Below are positions 25,837 to 34,747 of a stretch of DNA of 64,000 bases, one piece after another. The DNA lies in contig CAKOYQ010000007.1 in NCBI GenBank assembly GCA_934130935.1, positions 1-64,000 on the forward strand, given 5' to 3'. The DNA is from an uncultured Clostridia bacterium (GTDB lineage Bacteria; Bacillota; Clostridia; TANB77; CAG-508). The stretch's first letter is position 1. Every line of letters starts with the position of its first letter. Position numbers and translations under genes: made by a program. The notes below the pieces were generated by a model that saw only the letters and a list, made by a program, of their open reading frames with translations, was not told where the DNA came from and searched no databases.

Positions 25837-27095
25837 ACTATCATTGCATCCCTTCCAGCTCCTATTCCAATAAATTTTATTGGAACTCCTACTATTTCTT
25901 CAATTCTATTAAGATATTTTTTTGCCTTTTCTGGCAAATCGTCTCTATGTTTTATTTCACTAATATCTCCAAAATTCCCTTCAAATGTCTCATATATAGG
26001 CTCGCTATTTGCTATTTCTTCTGAATCTGTTGAATATTGTGTACATATTTTACCGTTTTTTCTATATCCTACACATAATTTTATTTCTTCTAATTTTCCT
26101 ATAGTATCAACATGGTTTATTGCTAACCCTGTTATACCATTTATCATAACTGCATATTTTAATGCAACTAAATCTAACCATCCACATCTACGAGGTCTTT
26201 TAGTAGTTGTTCCATATTCATGTCCTAATTCTCTTATTTTATCTCCAACTTCATTATCTTGTTCTGTTAAATATGGCCCTTCTCCTACTTTTGATGAATA
26301 TGCTTTTAATACTCCATAAACCTCTCCTATATATTTTGCACCAATTCCTGTTCCTGTGCAAATTCCTCCAATGCTTGGATTTGATGATGTTACATAAGGA
26401 TAACTTCCAAAATCTATATCTAGTAATGTTGCTTGTGCTCCTTCACATAGAATTTTCTTATCTTCTTCTAATGCATTATGTAATAAACTAACTGTGTCAA
26501 CTACATATTTCTTTAATTTATCTGCATATATATTGTATTCTTCTATTATTTCATCTGCATTTAAAGTCTTATGTCCATATAATTCAAAAATTTTATTTTT
26601 TGTCTCAATATTTGTTCTTAGTTGTTCTTCAAACCTTTTGTTTACAAAATCTCCCATTCTTATTCCGCATCTTTCGTATTTGTCACAATATACTGGTCCA
26701 ATACCTCTTGCAGTTGTTCCAATTTTGTTTTCTCTTAATTCTTCTTGCAATCTGTCCATTTCTATATGATAAGGAAATATTACATGTGCTTTATCACTTA
26801 TTCTTAGATTATCTACACTATATCCGTTTGCTTCTATTCCTTCCATTTCTTCAATCAAAACTTTTGGGTCTACAACTACACCATTACCTATTATAGCTAT
26901 TGTTTTGCTATTTAATATTCCTGATGGTATTAAATGGAATGAAAATTTCTTTCCTTCTATTTCTATTGAATGTCCAGCATTATTTCCGCCTGTGCACCTT
27001 ACAGACAAATCTGCTTTTTGTGATAGATAGTCAATAATCTTTCCTTTTCCCTCATCTCCATAAAAACTTCCTAAAACAACATTTACTTTGTTCAT
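25830..27095 (-). CDS. purA: Adenylosuccinate synthetase
   Basis: The protein has 421 residues. The P-loop GDEGKGK (about 11-17) and NNAGHS (about 37-42), with the catalytic Asp and His, are intact, as are TTARGIGPVYCDKY and TTKRPRRCGW. It makes adenylosuccinate from IMP, aspartate and GTP. The start at 27095 follows AGGAGG by 7 nt; seven upstream codons in the open frame cover that site and are excluded. It is first in the purA-purB operon. Confidence 0.97.
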   Translation of the reverse strand: MNKVNVVLGSFYGDEGKGKIIDYLSQKADLSVRCTGGNNAGHSIEIEGKKFSFHLIPSGILNSKTIAIIGNGVVVDPKVLIEEMEGIEANGYSVDNLRISDKAHVIFPYHIEMDRLQEELRENKIGTTARGIGPVYCDKYERCGIRMGDFVNKRFEEQLRTNIETKNKIFELYGHKTLNADEIIEEYNIYADKLKKYVVDTVSLLHNALEEDKKILCEGAQATLLDIDFGSYPYVTSSNPSIGGICTGTGIGAKYIGEVYGVLKAYSSKVGEGPYLTEQDNEVGDKIRELGHEYGTTTKRPRRCGWLDLVALKYAVMINGITGLAINHVDTIGKLEEIKLCVGYRKNGKICTQYSTDSEEIANSEPIYETFEGNFGDISEIKHRDDLPEKAKKYLNRIEEIVGVPIKFIGIGAGRDAMIVC

Positions 27096-27203
27096 CAAAA
27101 AACCTCCTTTTAGCATTTTATTTTGCCATACAGTTTATTCTGCTACATTTGCATTATACTTGTTTTTTTAGGTTTATGCAATGTTTTTTACTATATTTCT
27201 CAT

Positions 27204-27995
27204 TTATTTTATACAATCATCTAATTTTTCATATTTAATATATTCAATATTACTATTTTTACTTCTTTCTACCATACATTCATAAACTTGGTTTCTTAAA
27301 TCATTTTTTTGTTCGTGCAAGTTTAAACATGTATCTGGAAAGAATGGTCCATCAATATATGTAACAATCCTAACCTTATTTCTATTTTTCCCATAACATT
27401 GATATGTATTTGTCATACAAAAAGTTGGTTTATTATATTGCACTGGATACTTGAATGACACTGCCTTAAAAGGTCTTATTTTAGTATAATATGGCCATAT
27501 GTGAGCCTCTGGATATATAGTAATAGGATGTCCTTTATCTATATGTGTTTTAATTGCAGATATAAAATTTTTCATCCCATTTTTATTATTTGGAATTGGT
27601 ATTGCTCCTAGTAATTGAACGCTATTTCCCAGAATCTTCATAGAAACATTTTCTGGATTTACTATAAAATGATTTCTTTTCGGGTACATTGGAAGACTAG
27701 GTATAAATACATCAGCAAAAACTTGTGTATGGTTTACATACACAAAATACCCCTGTTTTTTATATTCTTTTAACTTTTCTTTTCCTATATATTTTATTCT
27801 AAATTTAGTTTTACCATATATAATTTTTATTGGCATACTTAGTACATTTTGCAATAAAAAAGAGGCAAAATTCCACAAAGGGTTTTTGTGAATATATTTA
27901 TAATTTTCATCAATAACCCTAGGCGTTATATTTGCCCCAGAAAACTCATCATTTAGTTCATCTTTATAGTAATTGATTTTATTAGATTTCATCAT
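27204..27995 (-). CDS. PlsC-like acyltransferase
   Basis: The protein has 263 residues. It shows lysophosphatidic-acid-acyltransferase features: VNHTQVFADVF near residues 89-99, in place of the usual HX4D block (here H and D are one residue further apart), and YPEAHIWP near 158-165, in place of FPEG. Such enzymes acylate glycerolipids on the membrane inner face. It overlaps the upstream GT8-PlsC gene by 14 nt, so the two acyltransferase domains are probably made together. Substrate unknown. Confidence 0.75.
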   Translation of the reverse strand: MMKSNKINYYKDELNDEFSGANITPRVIDENYKYIHKNPLWNFASFLLQNVLSMPIKIIYGKTKFRIKYIGKEKLKEYKKQGYFVYVNHTQVFADVFIPSLPMYPKRNHFIVNPENVSMKILGNSVQLLGAIPIPNNKNGMKNFISAIKTHIDKGHPITIYPEAHIWPYYTKIRPFKAVSFKYPVQYNKPTFCMTNTYQCYGKNRNKVRIVTYIDGPFFPDTCLNLHEQKNDLRNQVYECMVERSKNSNIEYIKYEKLDDCIK

Positions 27996-29784
27996 TTACT
28001 TCCTTTTTTAATGTAGTATATTCTAGTGGAATTCCATAAAATTCCTCATAAATATTTTTCCAAATCTCGAAATTTTTGTTTTTCATAATCTGAACGTTTT
28101 CTTTTTCAGACAAGTTCTGATTTGGATATATTGGTTCCTCTATATGAACATAATATTCTTTTATTGGGAAACCATCTTCTCCTATTATGTCACTATCTGT
28201 CATTGTTATAAATATTGGTATAACTGGAACATTGCTTCTTGCTGCAAGCTTATATGCTCCATTTTTCAATGGTTTTGGTTTTTCGTAATTCCACCATAAA
28301 CTTTGCTCTGGATAAATTAATATAAAGTCTCCTCTTCTTAAAATTATATCTGATGCTTGCATAAATTTTATCATTGTTCTTGTATTTGAACTTAATGGCA
28401 ATGTATCCGCATTTCTGAATAGAAATCCATAAAATCCTGAAAAATTAGTATAGTTGCCTTCTCTTATTACTTTATACAATTTTTTCTTTTCTCTTTGTCC
28501 TGATAATGAGAATACCTCTTCTATTGTAAATGAGTCAAATGGGTTGAAATGATTACATGTTAATATTGCCCCACTTTTAATATTGCTTAAATTTTCTAAG
28601 CCTATTACATCTTTTATAATTAATTTGTTGTCTTTTATAATTGCCTCTAGGAATTTTTCGCCTAATTTATTTGCAAATTTATTTTTCCATCTGTTTTTTC
28701 TCTTTGTCTTTAAATAGTCCACATTTTCTGGAGTTAATTCTATTGTTGGAGGATCATTTTCTGCATCTACATCAAATTTTCCTTCTTTTTCAAGCTGTTT
28801 TATCTTCTCTAGTATTTCCACTCGCTCCTTGGATTTCTCAGTTACAACAATATTTCTAAAAATTCTATCATCTCCGACACAACTAGCCTCTGTTTTGGCA
28901 AGTTCACGTAGTTTCTCATCTGCAACTCTATCTTCATATTTCATTTCATCTGTGAAATTATTTTTTACTTCTTGTAGCTTATCATAGAACTCTGTTTTTT
29001 GGGCAAAGTTCCAAAAATAGTTCGCATATGCTATATTATCATAGTGCCATGGTTTATATTGATAATTATAATGAATTAATTTTATATTATCTTCGTTCAC
29101 GTCTTTGGTAGCATTTGGCATTACATTCCAAGAAGCATCTAATAATTTTACTCTCCCTTTACATATCCTATTCAAATAATCTTGGTCTTGCACTACAGAA
29201 TATTTTACATTTTCTAATAAATATAAAAACTTTTCCTGAAATTTATTTTTTCTAAGCTCATCTAAATTCATTATTAACATTCCAGCATTAAAGTAATTTT
29301 TATAACTTGAAACTCCAACTACTTTTTCAACGTATTCCTGAAACACTTCATTTTGTTGAATTATGTCATCTCGTACTGCTCCAACTAAGTTATCTCCTAT
29401 GTCTTCTTTATATAATTCTACAACATCTGTTAAAAGAACTATATCACTATCTAAATATATTGCTTTATTATATTGTGGATATAAATTTGATATAAATAGT
29501 CTAAAATATGTTGTCATAGAAAAATAGTCTCTTGTATATAGTTTGTTCTTTATTTTTTCAATATAATAATTTAAATCTACAAATTCTATACTAATATTAT
29601 CTTTTGTATATTTATTAATTTTTTCTTTATTCTCTTCACTAATATTTGTACATAATATTTTTATCACATAATAATTTTCTTCTGTTGAATGTTCTACAAT
29701 AGATTGTAATGTTACAGCTAAAAATGGTATATACTCATCATCAACAGCAAAAAATATTGGTATTATTTCTTGGTATTTTTCCAT
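27982..29784 (-). CDS. GT8 glycosyltransferase fused to a PlsC acyltransferase domain
   Basis: The protein has 600 residues in two parts. Residues about 1-270 are a family 8 glycosyltransferase: FFAVDDEYIPFLAVTLQS at the start, the DXD metal site in AIYLDSDIVLL, and FNAGMLIMNL. Residues about 385-580 are a PlsC-type acyltransferase with NHFNPFD (HX4D) and YPEQSLWW. This combination suggests one protein that both glycosylates and acylates a lipid or envelope glycan; the substrate is not known. It directly abuts a second GT8 gene and overlaps a free-standing acyltransferase. Confidence 0.85.
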   Translation of the reverse strand: MEKYQEIIPIFFAVDDEYIPFLAVTLQSIVEHSTEENYYVIKILCTNISEENKEKINKYTKDNISIEFVDLNYYIEKIKNKLYTRDYFSMTTYFRLFISNLYPQYNKAIYLDSDIVLLTDVVELYKEDIGDNLVGAVRDDIIQQNEVFQEYVEKVVGVSSYKNYFNAGMLIMNLDELRKNKFQEKFLYLLENVKYSVVQDQDYLNRICKGRVKLLDASWNVMPNATKDVNEDNIKLIHYNYQYKPWHYDNIAYANYFWNFAQKTEFYDKLQEVKNNFTDEMKYEDRVADEKLRELAKTEASCVGDDRIFRNIVVTEKSKERVEILEKIKQLEKEGKFDVDAENDPPTIELTPENVDYLKTKRKNRWKNKFANKLGEKFLEAIIKDNKLIIKDVIGLENLSNIKSGAILTCNHFNPFDSFTIEEVFSLSGQREKKKLYKVIREGNYTNFSGFYGFLFRNADTLPLSSNTRTMIKFMQASDIILRRGDFILIYPEQSLWWNYEKPKPLKNGAYKLAARSNVPVIPIFITMTDSDIIGEDGFPIKEYYVHIEEPIYPNQNLSEKENVQIMKNKNFEIWKNIYEEFYGIPLEYTTLKKEVNDEI

Positions 29785-30624
29785 CTAAACTTCCTCTTTC
29801 ATCCTTACATTAAATTCTTCTTTTAGCCTTAAATATTCTTCTAAATCTTCGTCAAAATAATAACATTTTAGTACTTTATGAACTTCTTCTATATTCCATT
29901 GTTTAAAATTTTCCGTATGTGGATATGGCAAAAACATCAGTCTTTTGCAAAAATGACAAATTACAGTATCTTTTTTGTTAAATTTTGATTGTTCATTATA
30001 TATTCTTGGTAATATTTTCTTTTTTGTAGTTGACCAATATACTGCGTCTTGGTCTGCAAATAACATTTTTTTTGTTTTGATTTTTTCTCTTGCTTTTTTT
30101 AATAATCCTGTTTCTTTTATTTTTTTCATATTTAATAATAACATTCCTGCATTTATATAATCTGGTCTTATTAACCAACAACCATACTTTTCTTTAACTG
30201 CTGCATATTCATATTCTTCAATGTTAATATTAAATAATTGTGCAATATCTCTACCAACCATAATATCTATATCTAAATATAATAATTTGTCTGGAATCTC
30301 TGGAACAAGATCTGCAAATAATCTTAGTAAAGTATATGGTGTGCAATATGCACCTTCATTTACACAATTTTTAAATTCATTTTCATAAATTTTTGTTACA
30401 TCTATTTTTGTTACTTTGTTTTTTTGATTTTTTCTTTTTACTACTTCATTCAAAAAATCTACTTGTTCATCTTTAATCGGGGTATATTCTGGTTTTATCC
30501 TTGTTAATTCTGCTGTGAATATATAACAATTTATTACTTCACTTGTTCTGTTTATTATCGATATTAGTTCTGTTAATGCTCCATCAAATACTTTTTCATT
30601 TCCACATAATAATAAATTTATCAT
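29785..30624 (-). CDS. Family 8 glycosyltransferase
   Basis: The 279-residue GT8 protein has the DXD motif in LLYLDIDIMVGRD (about 98-110) and the family's NAGMLLLNMKK block (about 157-167). GT8 enzymes transfer glucose or galactose to lipopolysaccharide-like, lipid or protein acceptors. It begins the three-gene minus-strand run GT8, GT8-PlsC, PlsC with no gap before the second gene. GAGGAG precedes the ATG. No signal peptide, so cytosolic. Confidence 0.87.
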   Translation of the reverse strand: MINLLLCGNEKVFDGALTELISIINRTSEVINCYIFTAELTRIKPEYTPIKDEQVDFLNEVVKRKNQKNKVTKIDVTKIYENEFKNCVNEGAYCTPYTLLRLFADLVPEIPDKLLYLDIDIMVGRDIAQLFNINIEEYEYAAVKEKYGCWLIRPDYINAGMLLLNMKKIKETGLLKKAREKIKTKKMLFADQDAVYWSTTKKKILPRIYNEQSKFNKKDTVICHFCKRLMFLPYPHTENFKQWNIEEVHKVLKCYYFDEDLEEYLRLKEEFNVRMKEEV

Positions 30625-30778
30625 TTTCTCCTCTTTTTTGTTTATTATCTCATAATATTTATGATACCATTTTATTTAATTTTTATCAAGAATTTTTTTA
30701 CAATATTCAAATATTTCTTTAAATTTTATTAATTATATTAAATTTATTTTATTTTATTTTTTCTTTATTACTAAAGGC

Positions 30779-30809
30779 TTAAAAGACGCTCTATTATAGA
30801 ACGTCTTTT
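30779..30809. terminator. Terminator-like hairpin at the end of the broken kinase
   Basis: AAAAGACG-TCTA pairs with TAGA-CGTCTTTT around a short loop. T-runs occur on both sides, the longer one on the plus strand. The kinase remnant reads into this hairpin before its stop. Confidence 0.65.
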
Positions 30810-31333
30810 TTTTGTAGCTCATATACTATATCCACATTATCACAAACGTTTTGAGAATGTGTGACAATTTTTTCTAATACATCTGCATTTGCTTGTATTA
30901 CTGCAAGTGGTGTTTTCAATTCATGTGATGCATCAGAAATAAATTGTTTTTGTTTTTCTAATGTATCTTCAACAGGTTTAACAATAATTTCTGATACCTT
31001 TTTAGAAACAACATATATAATAATCAAAGCAAGTCCTGAAGCGGCACATGAAAATATAACCATATCTTGTATGTGTGTATTTACTTTTTGATTTTCTTGA
31101 TTTATATATTCCTGAATTTCTGGATTTAACATTGATTGCTGAAAATTCGGCTTGTCTCTCATTCTTGTCATCCTAGCTATATTTTCTCTTGACAAATGTA
31201 TTGCATTATTGCAATTTAAAACTGCAAACAAAATAATAATTCCAATAACTATAATTGATAATGAAAGCATCATTAAAGTGAATATTTTTGACCTTAATTT
31301 TTTAATCATTTCAAAATTGTAATTATCTTTCAA
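30794..31333 (-). pseudogene. Histidine kinase lacking its ATPase domain
   Basis: The 179-residue remnant has one membrane helix (about 15-37), a short outer loop, a second helix (about 90-112) and a HisKA box, ISDASHELKTPLAVIQANA (His near 138). After about residue 155 it runs into an unrelated tail and stops inside a hairpin. The HATPase domain, normally about 150 residues, is absent, so it cannot autophosphorylate. It starts with TTG at 31333, with GGAGG 6 nt upstream, overlapping the regulator by 11 nt. The paired regulator is also damaged. Confidence 0.82.
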
Positions 31334-31781
31334 TTTCTACCTCCAATTTATAGCCAAGTCCTCTAACAGCCTTTATTTTTACATTTGATTGCAATATCTT
31401 TAATTTTTTTCTTAAAAATGAAACATATACTTCAACATTATTATATTCTGCCTCACTGTCATAGCCCCAAATTTTATTAGCTAATATTTCTCTACCCATA
31501 ATTTGGTTCTTATTTAATAATAATGATTCTAATAATTCTAATTCTTTACCATTTATTGCAATTTCATTTTGATTTGCTTTCATCTTTCCTGTCTTTAAAT
31601 CTAATACTAAATCTCCAAATTTCATGTCATCTGTATTATCTAAGTCTAAAATATTTGATATTGCTTCATCTTCTCCTTTTTCTCCATCTGTCTCAACTTT
31701 TACTGAAAATCCTTCTTTATTCAATGTTTCTGATATTGCATCTGCTAAACTGTATTCATCTTCTATTATTAATACTTTCAT
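31323..31781 (-). pseudogene. OmpR-type response regulator with most of its receiver deleted
   Basis: Residues 1-41 are the start of a receiver domain (MKVLIIEDEYSLADAIS). The sequence then jumps to the linker at about residue 45 (NILDLDNTDD) and continues as a normal winged-helix output domain ending VRGLGYKLEVE. The phospho-acceptor Asp, the Thr/Ser and the Lys are all missing: about 75 residues are lost without breaking the frame. A constitutive DNA-binding protein is possible, but loss of the partner kinase's catalytic domain points to a decaying system. Confidence 0.82.
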
Positions 31782-31847
31782 TTCATCATCTCCATATATT
31801 TATTATATAGAACTTTTATTGAATTTCTATTGAACTTATTATACACA

Positions 31848-32540
31848 TTAATTATTTAATATTGTTTTTACTACCTCTCCAGCAATTATTAAACCTGCAA
31901 CAGATGGAACAAATGAAATACTTCCTGGAACTTGATTTCTATCTTTCTTGTTTGATTTTATTGGTTCTTCTTTTGAATATACCACTTTCAGTTTCTTAAC
32001 TCCTCTATTTCTTAATTCTTTTCTCATTACCTTAGCAAGTGGGCAAATGCTTGTTTTGTAAATATCAGCCACTTCGAACCTTGTTGGTTCTAGCTTATTC
32101 CCCGTTCCCATACAAGATATTATTGGAATATTTAATCTTTCAGCTCTAACAACTAATTCTATTTTTGCTGTTACTGTATCTATACAGTCTACAATGTAGT
32201 CTATAGAATCATCAAGTATTCCTTCTGTTTCTGGCATAAAAAATTCCTGATGAATTTCTACATTTGCATTTGGATTTATATCTAAAATTCTTTGTTTTGC
32301 TATTTCAACTTTAGGTTTTCCTATTGTTTTGTGTGTTGCTAATATTTGTCTATTTAGATTTGTTAATTCAACACAATCATTATCTATTAATACTAAATTT
32401 CCAATTCCCGCTCTAACAAGTCCTTCTAAAGCAAATGAACCTACTCCGCCCAAACCAAATATTGCTATTTTTGTATTATTTAGTTTTTCTACTCCATCTT
32501 TACCTACTACTAATTCTGTCCTTGAAAACTGATTTAACAT
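31848..32540 (-). CDS. tcdA: tRNA threonylcarbamoyladenosine dehydratase TcdA (ThiF-like)
   Basis: The 230-residue E1-like enzyme of the ThiF/MoeB superfamily has a nucleotide-binding loop GLGGVGSFALEGL (about 29-41), the conserved VLIDNDCVELTNLNRQ, and the Cys in ISCMGTGNK. Length and the RTELVVGKDG start match TcdA, which uses ATP to cyclise t6A37 of tRNA. It overlaps mnmA by 7 nt; both modify tRNA and both relate to sulfur-type chemistry, so co-expression with suf genes makes sense. Confidence 0.87.
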   Translation of the reverse strand: MLNQFSRTELVVGKDGVEKLNNTKIAIFGLGGVGSFALEGLVRAGIGNLVLIDNDCVELTNLNRQILATHKTIGKPKVEIAKQRILDINPNANVEIHQEFFMPETEGILDDSIDYIVDCIDTVTAKIELVVRAERLNIPIISCMGTGNKLEPTRFEVADIYKTSICPLAKVMRKELRNRGVKKLKVVYSKEEPIKSNKKDRNQVPGSISFVPSVAGLIIAGEVVKTILNN

Positions 32541-33589
32541 ATTTTGCCTCCTCCTAATACAATATCTTCTACATAAAATACAGCTGATTGTCCTGGTGTG
32601 ATTGCTCTTTGTGGTTCATCAAATATTACTTTTACTTGTTTCTCTCCATTCTGTTCTATTCTTGCTTTTGCTACTTTTGAAGAATATCTTGTCTTTACTT
32701 CTACTTCTATTGGTTCTTTTATTTCGTCTATTAATAATAAGTTAATATCTATTACATTGACTTCTTTTTTGTATAATTCACTTTCTTCGCCAACAATCAC
32801 TTCATTTTTAATCGGATTAAGTCCTATAACAAATAATGGAACTTTATATGAAATTCCAAGTCCTTTTCTTTGCCCTATTGTATAATTATATAATCCTGTA
32901 TGTTTTCCTAAGATTTCGCCTTTGCTATTTACTATGTTTCCTTTTTTAGGCTTTAATTCTGAATTATTTTCTAAGAATTTTTTATAATTTCCATCAGGAA
33001 CAAAACAAATATCTTCACTATCTGGTTTGTTTGCAACTTTTAAATTGTTTTCTCTTGCTATTTCTCTAATTTGCTCCTTATCTTCAAAATCTGCAAGTGG
33101 GAAAATTACGTGTTTTATTAATTCCTTTGGAATATTCCATAATACATAACTTTGATCTTTTTTTCCTGCATTTGATTTTTTTAGTACCCATTTACCATAT
33201 TTTTCACTATATTCTGTTTTTGCATAATGACCTGTTGCAATATATTCACACCCTAATTCTTTGGCTTTTTCCCACATATACCCAAATTTCATATATCTAT
33301 TACATTCTATACATGGATTTGGTGTTTTGCAATTTGAATAGCAATCTATAAAGTCTTGTATAACATGCTTTTTAAATAGTTCTTTACAATTATCTGTAAA
33401 GTGTGGTATTCCTATTGAATTACATACATTCTTAGCATCTATATATGTATTTATATTACAACAACTACTTCCTGCAAATAGTTCTAATGTTATTCCTATT
33501 GGTTCATATCCATTTTGTTTTAACAATAAGGCTGAAACACTACTATCTACTCCTCCACTCATTCCTAATAATACTTTTTTATTTTCCAT
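32534..33589 (-). CDS. mnmA: tRNA-specific 2-thiouridylase MnmA
   Basis: The protein has 351 residues. The PP-loop GMSGGVDSS binds ATP. The two catalytic cysteines are in NPCIECNRYMKF and SEDICFVPDG, and the tRNA-binding region GQRKGLGIS is present. It thiolates U34 of tRNA for Glu, Gln and Lys. The start at 33589 has GGAAGG 7 nt upstream; eight codons upstream in the frame are not used. It sits downstream of sufU and sufS, which supply sulfur. Confidence 0.95.
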   Translation of the reverse strand: MENKKVLLGMSGGVDSSVSALLLKQNGYEPIGITLELFAGSSCCNINTYIDAKNVCNSIGIPHFTDNCKELFKKHVIQDFIDCYSNCKTPNPCIECNRYMKFGYMWEKAKELGCEYIATGHYAKTEYSEKYGKWVLKKSNAGKKDQSYVLWNIPKELIKHVIFPLADFEDKEQIREIARENNLKVANKPDSEDICFVPDGNYKKFLENNSELKPKKGNIVNSKGEILGKHTGLYNYTIGQRKGLGISYKVPLFVIGLNPIKNEVIVGEESELYKKEVNVIDINLLLIDEIKEPIEVEVKTRYSSKVAKARIEQNGEKQVKVIFDEPQRAITPGQSAVFYVEDIVLGGGKIC

Positions 33590-33650
33590 TTCAATTCCTT
33601 CCATAGTTACCATATCTTTGCTTTCTTACTTAATGGCAACAATTTATTGT

Positions 33651-34097
33651 TCATTTTCCATTTTCATCATTTTTATTTAACATATCTTCTATTGTGTGCC
33701 ATGCTAAAAGTGCACATTTTACTCTTGCTGGCATATTTGATACATTTTTAAATGCAATAGCATCTTCTAATTTTTTTAATTGTTCCTCATCAGTTGTTTC
33801 TCTTTTTATCATTTCTATAAATATCTTTATGATTTCTTTTGCTTCTTCTATTGTTTTTCCTCTTAATGTGTCTATCATTATTGATGTTGAAGCTTGTGAT
33901 ATCGCACATCCATGTCCTGTAAATGCCATATCTTCTATTTTATTTTCATTTAATTTTAATTCTAATGTTATTTCATCCCCACAATTTGGATTGTGTCCTA
34001 TTTCTGAATAGTCTGCTCCTTCTAATTTTTTCTTATTATATGAATTCATACTGTGCTCCATTATTAAATCATTATATACATCTGTTAAATCTTCCAT
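33651..34097 (-). CDS. sufU: SufU/IscU-type Fe-S scaffold or sulfur-transfer protein
   Basis: The 148-residue protein has three conserved cysteines in PNCGDE, GHGCAISQAS and RVKCALLAW, plus Asp in CGDE, the SufU zinc/sulfur site. SufU takes sulfane sulfur from SufS for the SufBCD scaffold. The start at 34097 follows GAAAGG by 7 nt; eight codons upstream lack a site. It is separated from sufS by a 650-nt stretch holding a structured element and a small transcription unit. Confidence 0.9.
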   Translation of the reverse strand: MEDLTDVYNDLIMEHSMNSYNKKKLEGADYSEIGHNPNCGDEITLELKLNENKIEDMAFTGHGCAISQASTSIMIDTLRGKTIEEAKEIIKIFIEMIKRETTDEEQLKKLEDAIAFKNVSNMPARVKCALLAWHTIEDMLNKNDENGK

Positions 34098-34155
34098 CTT
34101 TTTACCTTTCTTTCTTGACATATTTTTTTTAGTGTGTTAATATATATTTATAAAA

Positions 34156-34183
34156 AGATAAAGAGGCTAGCCCCCTTTATCTA
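34156..34183 (-). terminator. Terminator of the 59-aa ORF unit
   Basis: The arms AGATAAAG and CTTTATCT, with inner GGC/GCC pairs, are followed on the minus strand by TTTTTATAAATA. It includes the stop of the small ORF and would separate that unit from sufU. Confidence 0.8.
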
Positions 34184-34346
34184 AGTGTGTTTTGTTATGA
34201 GATTTGTCCTCGTTTGGATAAATCTCAATTTTTCTTTTTTCAGAACTGTATTTAAATATGTATTTGTTTCTGGAACAAATATGTATCAAAAAATCTATTC
34301 CTCCAAAAGAAACTAATTTCATTAATAGATTCTCTATTAACTCCAT
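34167..34346 (-). CDS. 59-aa small protein in its own unit between sufS and sufU
   Basis: The ATG at 34346 has GGAGGTG 9 nt upstream. The product begins MELIENLLMKLVSFGGIDFL and continues with a basic, hydrophilic half (KYSSEKRKIEIYPNEDKS). The first half could form an amphipathic helix. I do not recognise a family. The unit has a fully consensus promoter, a structured 5' leader and a terminator, so it is a discrete gene or an RNA with a short ORF. It lies between two suf genes. Confidence 0.6.
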   Translation of the reverse strand: MELIENLLMKLVSFGGIDFLIHICSRNKYIFKYSSEKRKIEIYPNEDKSHNKTHLDKGG

Positions 34347-34392
34347 AGTAGAGACACCTCCTTCTTTTGTAATTTACATTTAAGCCACAATA

Positions 34393-34453
34393 GCATAAAT
34401 GCATAGATTAGCAAGCATATAGCATAGTTACTCACCAATCTATGCACTTATGC
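34393..34453 (-). promoter_or_regulatory. 5' leader hairpin of the 59-aa ORF unit
   Basis: GCATAAATGCATAGATTA pairs with its complement across 34437-34453, about 17 bp with one G/A difference, enclosing a 26-nt loop. It begins some 35 nt after the promoter and could regulate the small ORF or stabilise the transcript. Confidence 0.6.
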
Positions 34454-34491
34454 CAGAATTCGGTACTCCTTTATTCAAACACACTACACGA

Positions 34492-34520
34492 ATTATATCA
34501 TCGCCGGTAGTAATTGTCAA
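34492..34520 (-). promoter_or_regulatory. Consensus promoter of the 59-aa ORF unit
   Basis: On the minus strand: TTGACA, 17-nt spacer, TATAAT. Confidence 0.88.
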
Positions 34521-34593
34521 TATTTTTCGAACTTTTTTTCGCTTTATGAAATTTTGTCTCAATTCACGTCTAAATTATATGTATTTTAGAAAA

Positions 34594-34731
34594 TTAATAA
34601 TATATTGTTTTTGAAATACCGCGTAAGCGACCAAACGAGCTTATGCGAGTGCGATATGGAGCAATCTACATCCTAGTATTCTTAATATGTGGATTGCGAC
34701 AGCAAGGTATAAAAAAACAATATATTATTAA
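34594..34731. repeat. Structured element D: three-way-junction fold next to sufS
   Basis: The perfect 19-nt outer arms (34594-34612 and 34713-34731) are A/T-rich and enclose two hairpins. The first is GCGTAAGC with GCTTATGC (34621-34628, 34639-34646). The second is GCAATCTACAT with ATGTGGATTGC (34661-34671, 34687-34697). Pairing of ATACC with GGTAT extends the outer stem. The interior is more G/C-rich than its surroundings. It is unlike elements A-C. It may be an RNA, a small mobile element or the 3' end structure of the suf transcript. Confidence 0.75.
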
Positions 34732-34747
34732 GTTCTAAATATAGTTT

